Shown here in pieces: positions 54,034 through 61,686 of a stretch of 64,000 nucleotides of DNA. The first letter of the stretch is position 1, and every line of letters starts with the position of its first letter. Origin of the DNA: Linanthus parryae. Taxonomy: Eukaryota; Streptophyta; Magnoliopsida; Ericales; Polemoniaceae. Under the pieces are notes generated by a model. That model was not told the origin of the DNA. It was given only the letters and a program-made list of their open reading frames with translations, and ran no database searches. A program made the translations under genes and the position numbers. The DNA lies in assembly GCA_023055425.1 (NCBI GenBank), contig JALGPY010000008.1:17395359-17459358 (forward strand), read 5' to 3'.

Positions 54034-54519
54034 GATAAGATGATGAGTGAAAAGGCGCGTGGGTGATCTTTTTCCATTTTTAGTGGTATTTTGTTTTCCT
54101 TTGAATTTTAAAACGTGGCACGATATAGGACATTGGATTTCAACCGTACATCAACCGGACTAATTGCCACCGTAGCAAATCCGATCCCGGACTACATATG
54201 ATCTATGATGACATGGGTAGACACATATCTTTATTTCAATAACAATGAACCGCCAAGTGGCGATTTCATGTTCAATCTCAAGACTTTTCTGCTTTTATAT
54301 ATTATTATATAAGATAAGATGGGTTTCTAATTACATAGATCTCAATAGTCACCTCATGTAACTACAACAAGATTATTTTACTCTTCACTGATAAGTGTAG
54401 TTTTGAAGAGACAATCACCTCCATCACCACAAGGCATCGATGGGTGAAGGCGGGTAGAGTGCTCCGCTTCCAACTTAAACAAAATTTCTCACTGAAGAAT
54501 CCGATGCAAATGTAAATCG

Positions 54520-54558
<39 letters not shown>
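54520..54558 (+). repeat. (A)39 homopolymer
   Basis: Thirty-nine consecutive A residues with no neighbouring retroposon body or target duplication that I can identify. Length may be inexact for technical reasons. Confidence 0.95.
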
Positions 54559-54560
<2 letters not shown>

Positions 54561-54788
54561 GTCATATAAGACTCCTTGTACAAGGTTGAGGGCCATGTAT
54601 GTAAGTTTCTTTTTGCTGGCATGATGTCCCTCCGTTGTCAATCGGAGTACTTTTAGTTGTCATACTTTTAGTTGTTGACGTTTTGCCTTAGTGTGTGTTT
54701 GTTGTGTCTGTTGTACGGCTGCAAAAGTTAAGTACCATGAAGTCTGTAAATAAATAATACCAGTTTGTCCCAGCTGTTTCTTCTCAAT

Positions 54789-54982
54789 TTGACTTTTGTC
54801 ATTATTCACTGGGTCACTTTGACCGGTGATTTGAATAGCAAACTAATGTAATTTTTTGATAATTTTTTCATGGTGTTGTAGAGTAAAAGTTGCTCTATAA
54901 TATGGTGAAAAAATCATCAAAAAATCGTATTATTTTGCTATCCAAATCACCCGGTCAAAGTGACCCAGATACGAGTCAAAAA
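54789..54982. mobile_element. Foldback MITE 1 (3' side of the agglutinin gene)
   Basis: Two arms of about 90 bp are inverted copies; the left arm has gggtcactttgaccggtgat and the right arm atcacccggtcaaagtgacc. They meet near 54890 around gtagag and ctctat. The outer ends ttgact and agtcaa pair. The same family lies at 57535-57796. Confidence 0.7.
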
Positions 54983-55296
54983 AGTATTTTGTTGTTTATG
55001 ACACATAGCAGTACTTTTTTAAGGCACACGTAGCAATTACATACGTAGAATTCAGACGTGCTCAACAAAAGATAGCAATAAATAGATAGAAACATAGATA
55101 TAGAAGAAAAAAATAAACCCAACGGAGGGTTATCACTCAGTTAAACACGGTCACAAGGGTACACAAGATTTGGAATCACATAGAAAACGACAGGAAAAAA
55201 CTAAAAAACATGCACACGCGAGCAAGCGGCAGGCACTTCACTTTCTCAAAGGACCGCGTGAAGTCTCTTGTGGGTTAGTAATGTTACCCACAAACC

Positions 55297-56739
55297 TTAA
55301 TTTTTTCCCGCCATTAGGGTTGTTTTAACGACTTGGGTCTTGAAGTTGTAGTAGTTGATACCGGTGTAAACTCCGTCGTCCATCTTGTTGATGTAAAGCT
55401 TCCCATCTGTATACGTGTCCCGCTGCATATAATAGAAAGGAACATCGCACGTACCTTTTGTTGCAATGACATGAACCGTTACGGTTGAACGAGGGGGGAT
55501 ATTGATGTGGTCGGACAACTCTGTGGTCTCGTATCCTTTCATGTCAGTGCCCCACTCGTAACGTCCCATAAACTCGTCAGTAAAGTCGACCTTTCCATCC
55601 ACAATCGACGGAATGCTGGTCTCGATCGTGGTCGGAGTGGCCAACTTGAGTGTAACAATGGAATTCCACGTTCTAGTGGTTTCCTTTGTGAATGTTTGTA
55701 TCAGATCAACGGCTTTATCGACGACGAGGGGGTTACTGTACTGTTTTCTGACCATTATGACATCAGATTGATTGTAGATTCTTGCATCCTCGAGGCGGAA
55801 ATTGACATCGTAGACGCTCCTGGAAACTACCGGCTCTTCAACCCTCATGATTGTCTCTTTTACCATGGTTACGGCATAAGCCGTGAGATAGTAGTTCATT
55901 TCCGCATCTGGCTGTGTCGGCCTCTGGCAAAAATATCCATTTGATCTGCTCTGTATCGCCACCTCGTTGTCTCCATGGCCTTTGAATAGGGAAAACCAAA
56001 TGCCTTCTGTGTATGAGACAGGTACGCCAAAAACATACGTGTCTCTACCGAATCTCCAGCAACCTTCGTTGCCCCGAAAGCGTGCTACGAGACGGACAGT
56101 CGCATCGGGGGCGTAGGTGACGTAGATTGAATCGATGGGAATTGTTTTATCGCTGGAAATGAATGTAAAACGGATGTCGCTCTGATGAAAGCGAAGGTAC
56201 AGGCCATCATCGCCCTTGAACACGACTTGCTTGGGCAATATCACAAGAGACTCCCAATCGATGATATGAAAGGGATCTTTACTTGGTGCGACGGGTGGAT
56301 TTGCGTCTGCCTTTAGACACGAATGGTACGTGGGATCGTGACTCCCAATAGAAACAGGAACATATTGGGTGTCTTGGACATGGCGCAGTATTAACTGTGA
56401 TCTGCCGTACACAGACCCCTTGCGCGATAGCTCAAACAGGGTGCAGGACCAGTTGAATGGGTCCTCCACGGGCTCGGCGGCTGTGGCGGTGATCCACCCC
56501 GTGCTTTCATATCTCCTCCTCCAATATTTATTATTGTAGCAACAACGGATGTTGAACAGACCCCTATAGGCTCCGTTCCTCACCGGCTCCGCTTCAAACT
56601 TGGTGTAGATGCTTACAACTTCCGCTCCGCTGAACTCCACATGCCCGTGGAGTACAACATCTTCTTCTCCTTGTACATAGCGCAAGTACTTTCCGTTATA
56701 CTGTGACAAAAGGGCAAAGTACCTTGGCAAATTCTCCAT
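55297..56739 (-). CDS. Amaranthin-like agglutinin with aerolysin-like pore-forming domain
   Basis: The single open exon has 480 residues and starts at the ATG at 56739, which is supported by the TATA box about 90 bp upstream and by the conserved leader of the other copies. Residues 1 to about 150 and 165 to about 310 are two agglutinin (beta-trefoil, amaranthin-type) domains; both show the KYLRY/LYLRF and CLK/CWR-type core patterns. Residues about 318-475 are an aerolysin-like domain of the natterin type, rich in alternating T/S/V strands with the IPPRSTVTVHV segment. There is no signal peptide, so a cytosolic or nucleocytoplasmic lectin is expected. In plants such fusions are regarded as carbohydrate-binding defence proteins; sugar specificity and pore formation are not shown here. 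There is no internal stop or intron. Confidence 0.92.
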   Translation of the reverse strand: MENLPRYFALLSQYNGKYLRYVQGEEDVVLHGHVEFSGAEVVSIYTKFEAEPVRNGAYRGLFNIRCCYNNKYWRRRYESTGWITATAAEPVEDPFNWSCTLFELSRKGSVYGRSQLILRHVQDTQYVPVSIGSHDPTYHSCLKADANPPVAPSKDPFHIIDWESLVILPKQVVFKGDDGLYLRFHQSDIRFTFISSDKTIPIDSIYVTYAPDATVRLVARFRGNEGCWRFGRDTYVFGVPVSYTEGIWFSLFKGHGDNEVAIQSRSNGYFCQRPTQPDAEMNYYLTAYAVTMVKETIMRVEEPVVSRSVYDVNFRLEDARIYNQSDVIMVRKQYSNPLVVDKAVDLIQTFTKETTRTWNSIVTLKLATPTTIETSIPSIVDGKVDFTDEFMGRYEWGTDMKGYETTELSDHINIPPRSTVTVHVIATKGTCDVPFYYMQRDTYTDGKLYINKMDDGVYTGINYYNFKTQVVKTTLMAGKN

Positions 56740-57490
56740 TTCTCTCTCTCTCTCTCTGCTAAATGATATCTTTTTTTTTCTTCTCTGTTTGCTTTGCTTT
56801 GTTTGCTTTTACCTTGCTCCAGTGCTGCTCTATTTATAAGGGGTAACTAAAGATCGAAGAGAAGACTTGAGGAAGATAGTGAGATAACCATGAATGAGAA
56901 GACTTGAGGAAGATAGTGAGATAATAATGAATTGTATTATATGTAAGGAAGTAGTGGAAAGAACATGTAATGTTTTTCCTTTCAATTATTGGGCAACAAT
57001 TGCTTCATAATTTTTTTTGAAATAAACAATTGCTTCATAATTAGTTGACTTTCTAAGTGTTTATACAAAACAAGGGAACAAAAAAATGCATGAAATCAAA
57101 ACAACAGTTAGGTCCGTATGAATGGGTAAAAGACACTTTCACCCCTTGAAGTTTGATACAAAGACACTTTCACACATTCTAGTCTGGGAAAGGACACTTT
57201 CACTCATTTGGAGTGATAAATTTCAAGACTCTTACACTCCTTAACCTACTAGCCCGGGGGCGGAAATTTTTCACTGGTAGTAGTTTTCGGGACAACTTTT
57301 CCCTCTTAGTGTATGGGATGCTGCAGTCAGGAAGTATAACTATCCTGAAGTACGCCACAACACTAAAGGTGTGAAAGTGATTTCTTTTCTTTTTGCCATG
57401 AAGTTGCATTTCCCTAACTCGAAGGGGTGAAAGTGCCTTTTCTCCCTTATGAAAACTTCTCGTGCTATTCACACGTACCTAATTATCCGT
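56740..57490 (-). promoter_or_regulatory. Leader and promoter of the agglutinin-aerolysin gene
   Basis: A CT-rich leader (GA-rich on the coding strand) spans 56740-56757. A TATA box reads CTTATAAATAG on the minus strand at 56830-56840, about 90 bp before the ATG. The upstream part to about 57490 is shared with the left-edge copy, which has it partly duplicated. Short duplicated phrases (gagaagacttgaggaagatagtgagata near 56860 and 56900) occur within it. No other regulatory motif is firmly recognisable. Confidence 0.7.
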
Positions 57491-57534
57491 TGAACTTGGT
57501 TCCGTGACTTGACATTTCGACTCGATAAGTAGTA

Positions 57535-57796
57535 CTTCCTATGTTTTCTCTGTTTCTTCTTAGTTCACTTTTTTTATCCGTAATCTTGTTACTTTGACCC
57601 GATGATTTCGATAGCAAAACAATGCAACTTTTTGGTAATTTTTTTTCATAGTTTTGTAGAGCAAAGTTTACTCTACAACATCATAAAAAAATTACAAAAT
57701 TTTTGCATCGTATTGCTAATTAAATTACTGGATCAAAGTGACCTGGTGAATAGTGTCAAAAGTCAAACTAAGAAGAAACAGAAGAAACAGAGGAAG
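57535..57796. mobile_element. Foldback MITE 2 (5' side of the agglutinin gene)
   Basis: The inverted arms start cttcctatgttttctctg at the left and, as complement, cttcctctgtttcttctg at the right. The inner arms carry ttactttgacccgatgattt and tggatcaaagtgacctgg. The inner sequence is clearly related to the MITE at 54789-54982. No clean target duplication is seen. Confidence 0.7.
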
Positions 57797-57867
57797 AATC
57801 GCTTATGTCCTGTATTGGTTTCAATCTGTTTCAATTTCAATTATGTTTTCCAATACTTATACCTTCC

Positions 57868-57981
57868 TCACCGCTGAACTCCACATGTCCGTGCAGTACG
57901 ACACATCTTCTTCGTGTATGTAGCGCAATTATTTGTTGGTGGAGAGCGATTCCAGCACAAACACCTTCGCAAATTCTCCAT
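57868..57981 (-). pseudogene. Relic N-terminus of a third agglutinin copy
   Basis: The segment matches the first ~40 codons of the complete gene (56620-56739), including the start codon (57979-57981) and the phrases ccgctgaactccacatg and tgtagcgcaa. Similarity ends near 57868, so the rest of the gene is gone. Small length differences break the frame. It lies upstream of, and in the same orientation as, the complete gene. Confidence 0.85.
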
Positions 57982-58640
57982 CTCTCCCCAACTATATGAT
58001 TTCTTTCCTTTTCTTCTCTCTCTGCTTAAATTAGTTGTGCTTTTGCCTTGCTCTAGTACTGCTCAATTTAATTTGGGCTTAATTACTTAATGCATACCCT
58101 CAGTTTATCGAAACTATCACATTGCAATCCCCAGTTCTAGAACTAGTTGATTGCATCCCCTATTTGCACAAAATACATCAATGTGCAACTGAGAACGAAA
58201 TTTCATCGCAAAATTAACGTACTCAAAGGGCATTATCTGAAACAATGTAATGCGATTGTATCATAGACGATGTGAATTTTATGAAAATAACTTCATTGTG
58301 TTTGAATTTGATGATTGAATTTCGTTTCCAGTTTGACATTGACTTTTTTTACAAATGAAGGATACAATCAACTAATTCTAGAACTGGGGTTGTAATATGA
58401 GAGTTTCGAAAAACTAGGGTATGCATTAAGTAATTAAGCCAATTTGTAAGGGAAATTAGAGATGCAAGGGAAGACTTTTGGAAGATAATGATAAAGTACT
58501 TTGTACCGTATTCAAAGAGATTAGTGGGACGAACATGTAATGTTTTTTCTTTCAATTATTTGATGAATACTTCAATAATTATTTGATTAAGTCTTTAAGA
58601 ATGAATGAAATCTAAAGAATGAGTTAGGTGCATCTGAACA
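57982..58640 (-). promoter_or_regulatory. Promoter remnant of the relic copy, split by a MITE
   Basis: The leader (57982-58070) and upstream part (58441-58640) align with the same regions of the other two copies. The MITE at 58076-58440 inserted in the stretch that contains the TATA box in the complete gene (ctgctctatttataagg there; ctgctcaattt... here). Confidence 0.75.
58076..58440. mobile_element. 365-bp MITE in the relic promoter
   Basis: Inverted arms of over 80 bp: the left starts ggcttaattacttaatgcat, the right end is atgcattaagtaattaagcc, and both carry ccagttctagaa-type centres. A direct aatttg flanks both sides (58070-58075 and 58441-58446). The duplication length is uncertain because the site is itself repetitive, so the superfamily is not assigned. 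Confidence 0.75.
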
Positions 58641-58743
58641 TGTATAGATGTTTCAGTTTTGAGCACTCTGATGAGCTGACTTTAGGTGCTTCAAAGAAAT
58701 TTGTACATATTTCGGCTCAGACGTGCAACGAAGAACTTCTATT

Positions 58744-59147
58744 CCAATCACATTCATGGGTACTTACTCATTTAAATTTTCAAAATCTTTGTTTATATTT
58801 AAAAGAAAACTGACCGAGTGGTAGCGAGGTAGGGGTATTACCACTTAATATTAAATATTGAAGAGACAAATAAACCTCTATCAAATTAATGAGTAACATA
58901 AAGCGGAGAACATAGATTGATCAACGAACCTATTATCATAGTACACCAATCACATTCATGGGTACTTACTCATTTAAATTTTCAAAATCTTTGTTTATAT
59001 TTAAAAGAAAACTGGCCGAGTGGTAGCCAGGTAGGGGTATTACCCCGTATTATTAAATATCGAAGAGACAAATAAACCTCTATTAAATTAATGAGTAACA
59101 TAAAGCGGAGAACATAGATTGATCAACGAACCTATTATCATAGTACA
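58744..59147. repeat. 202-bp direct tandem duplication
   Basis: Unit 1 (58744-58945) and unit 2 (58946-59147) are near-identical, starting ccaatcacattcatgggtac and ending catagtaca. Each contains gaccgagtggtagc or ggccgagtggtagc, which resembles a tRNA D-arm/box A, but no tRNA can be folded from it. Confidence 0.92.
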
Positions 59148-60012
59148 GGGTGTGATTGCAAGACGTGAAGTCATCCTCTTTTTGTTGATATTTTCAGTAG
59201 AAGAAAGGAACCGGTCTCCATGTTTTGAGGTACTGACTTCGGACCTAATAGTAATAACAAACGAAGTGATACGGGATATCTTATCAATATTATTTAGTTT
59301 TTTGTTATTTATTAGTTAATGAGTTATTTAGTTGATAAGGAAAAGTATCAAAATAATAAGAATTGATAGATCGTTGAAGAAATTGAGAGAGATTGATAAG
59401 GAAGAGAAGACAAGAATTGAAGAAATTAGGAGAAGGTGAAATAAATAAATATTAAATTAAACTAATTAAATAAGTAAACTAACTAACTGACTATTAACTA
59501 AATAACTAAATAATATTAATATGATCCCGTATCACAATGTGGACAACTAATTCCTTGTTATTTAAAATCAATGTCATTATAGTTTATTCATTCCGAAGAA
59601 ATTTAACAGCATTTCAATCATAGTTCATTAGTGTCAGAAAAGAAAATTTTATTAACTTGAATGAACCGATTAGAGTCAAAACCTAGCTTAGATGCAACGC
59701 CATGGAAGAAGAGAGAGAGAGAGAAAGAGAAAGTGTACGGAAGAAGAGGGAAAAGTGAAAATATGCCTCGCGACTTTGTTACAATGGAAAAGAGAGAAAA
59801 TGAGCATTTTAGACACGGCTAATCCAACTCATCAGCCAGCTGGACCAATAGCAAGCAAGATCAGTAGCTAATGAGTTTATTAAGTAAAACGACGTCATCC
59901 TATTATGGACCGATGAGAAAATATAAATAATCAGCAACGGACATGATTAGATTGAATCATCCAACCGAAAGATTGTCTTTATACTTCAGTTCATGTCATT
60001 ACTTTAGCTGCA
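59148..60012. other. AT-rich intergenic DNA, no gene seen
   Basis: It contains low-complexity aacta- and gaga-type stretches (about 59440-59520 and 59708-59740). Part of it may belong to a degraded copia LTR whose end is visible at 61544, but the left limit cannot be set. Confidence 0.4.
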
Positions 60013-60021
60013 ATTGTAATT

Positions 60022-61472
60022 GGGTAAAAGACACTGACCACCCCTGGGTTTAGGGAAAAAACCACAGACCACCCCTGGGTTTTGGATAAAGACACTCTGC
60101 ACCTTTTTTTGGATGGAGGTGATGGTGGACTAACAGAGCAGGCGAAAAGACTATTTTACCATCATAATTTCTAAAAAAGACCTATATTCTCCTTTCTCAT
60201 CTTTTCAAACCCTCATCCATTTCTCTGTCTCATCTCATCTATTTTTTTTTTTTTTCGAACCCGTAATACCAATGTGTACTATCTGTGCTCATATCTGGTC
60301 TCTCTCGCTTCCCTTCCCAGAGCCGATTGCATCCATCTCCACCTCCACCTCCACCTCCGCCTCCCCAATCGAAAAGCTGACCACCATCACCTCCATCTCC
60401 AAAACCCTCAAGCCGAGCACGAGCTCCTCTTCTCTCTCTCTCTCTCCCCGACGGAGGCGACTGTTAACAAGGCGGCGGCCTTTAGGGCTTAAGGTCTCCC
60501 ATCACCAGTGTCATCTCCAAAACCCTCAAGCCGGCGTTTTGCTTCTCTCCTGATTCCGTTTTCTCCTTTGCACTCTCGGTCTCTGCCGGTTTTTTCAGAT
60601 CTGCCATTGCCACCGTCTTTCCACCGACCCCCTGTTGAATCGACCTCGAACCCGGCTGGAATCGGTTTGAAACCCTTCAAGGGTGCTGCGGCTGAAGAAT
60701 TTGGATATCTATACGAACAGCTTCGTGTAAGTGATTCTCCTCCCATATCGAAACCACATGAATCGGTTTGATCCCTCTAGTTCAAACCCAAACCAACCAT
60801 CAGAAACCCAAAAACAAACAAACGGAGAAACCGATTCAACTCAGAAATCCATCATCTTGTTCCAATCGGTGAAACCTAGAAGTCGATTTAGGGATGAAAT
60901 CTTCGAATTGATTGGGTAAAGATGATAAATTTCTGGGTTGTACACCGACCCACAACAACGCCGCCGCCGAGGCCCTCTTCTACGCCTTCCACCAAGCAAG
61001 CAAACCCATATTCATCATGTAGAGGTATTACTCTCTCTCTCTCCATTAGCAGCACTAAATCTCAACACCTCAGTTTGAATTTGATGTTTTTGAGGTGTTT
61101 GTTCGTGTTGTAATGGGTTTCATTCATCTTTGTTGTATTGGGTTTCATTCATCTGGAAATAAAATCTTGTGAGTTTGATATTCTTGGTGGTCTTGGCCTG
61201 TTCTTGGTGTTCATATTGGAATGTTGTGGGTATGTTCTTGGTGTTCTTGATGTCATGGGTAAAAAAAATGGGCAAAAAAATGTCAAAAATATAATCAAGG
61301 GCAAAATGGTCTGAAAAAAGTCTATCTCCCACTATTCTAACAGAACCTAACAGAAGGGTGGTCATTGTCCACAGAATATTCCGTTAAATGGGTGGGGAGT
61401 GTCTTTATCCAAAACCCAGGGGTGGTCTGTGGGTTTTTCCCTAAACCCAGGGGTGGTCAGTGTCTTTTACCC
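60022..61472. mobile_element. MULE with long inverted repeats, possible Pack-MULE
   Basis: A perfect 9-bp duplication ATTGTAATT flanks it (60013-60021 and 61473-61481). The inverted ends begin gggtaaaagacactgaccac and stay nearly identical for about 75 bp, each holding accacccctgggttt twice. The inside is unlike the AT-rich surroundings: proline- and serine-rich frames (60508-60771), a donor-like cgtgtaagtg near 60725 and CT-rich tracts near 60440 and 61030. It carries no transposase. Captured host exons are plausible but I cannot name a donor gene. Confidence 0.85.
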
Positions 61473-61481
61473 ATTGTAATT

Positions 61482-61686
61482 TAGACCAACCAGAAAATAA
61501 ATTAGTTGAACTAATTTATAATTTAGTATATCCCGCTCAATACACCCCCTCAAGTTGAAGGCGGTGGCTCCACAAAACCTTTTTTTTGTTTCCCAACCGG
61601 CTTCGCCCCGTAATCCGGTCCGACCCGGTCGTCTGCCCTGGTATGGCTGGTGAGTCTCCCAATGATAATTTTCTGCATACACGAAG
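61482..61686 (-). other. Remnant of a copia 3' end (polypurine tract and LTR start)
   Basis: On the minus strand CTTGAGGGGG (61545-61554) is followed by TGTATTGAGCGGG, which looks like a polypurine tract and LTR start. The LTR would continue leftward through the MULE insertion. No pol sequence is recognisable to the right before 61686. Confidence 0.35.

Larger units (their letters stand above)
50815..54188. mobile_element. MULE (Mutator-like), non-autonomous, with a hAT inside
   Basis: It is flanked by a perfect 9-bp duplication GGACTACAT (50806-50814 and 54189-54197). The ends are inverted: gggattagatttgctacggt at the left, and the right end complement gggatcggatttgctacggt. Partial similarity continues for about 90 bp. 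The empty site is visible at 30064-30072. Without the hAT it is about 730 bp. The part at about 50940-51200 looks like a plant gene leader (CT-rich tract, then mixed sequence), so a captured piece is possible but not shown. Confidence 0.88.
27286..54314 (-). mobile_element. Helitron A (about 3.3 kb without its nested insertions)
   Basis: The 3' terminus (left, minus strand) is a GC hairpin followed by CTAG, present twice (ctag at 27286 and at 27324). The 5' terminus (right) reads TCTTATATAATA on the minus strand at 54314, and an inner copy ends at 30183. Flanking bases are A at the 5' end and T at the 3' end, as Helitron insertion requires. No Rep/helicase gene is present, so it is non-autonomous. 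Helitron B and a MULE sit inside it. Its own sequence between 27353 and 30183 is AT-rich without a convincing gene. Confidence 0.7.
54315..55296. other. Intergenic DNA between the Helitron edge and the agglutinin gene
   Basis: It holds a long A-run and a foldback MITE (separate entries) and the presumed 3' untranslated region of the minus-strand gene. No other gene is seen. Short inverted ends ccctccgttg near 54629 and caacggaggg near 55119 hint at a larger degraded MITE, without a clear duplication. Confidence 0.5.

Noticed and set aside
58805..59040. tRNA gene suggested by gaccgagtggtagc
   Set aside because: No acceptor stem, anticodon arm or T-arm can be built around it in either unit.
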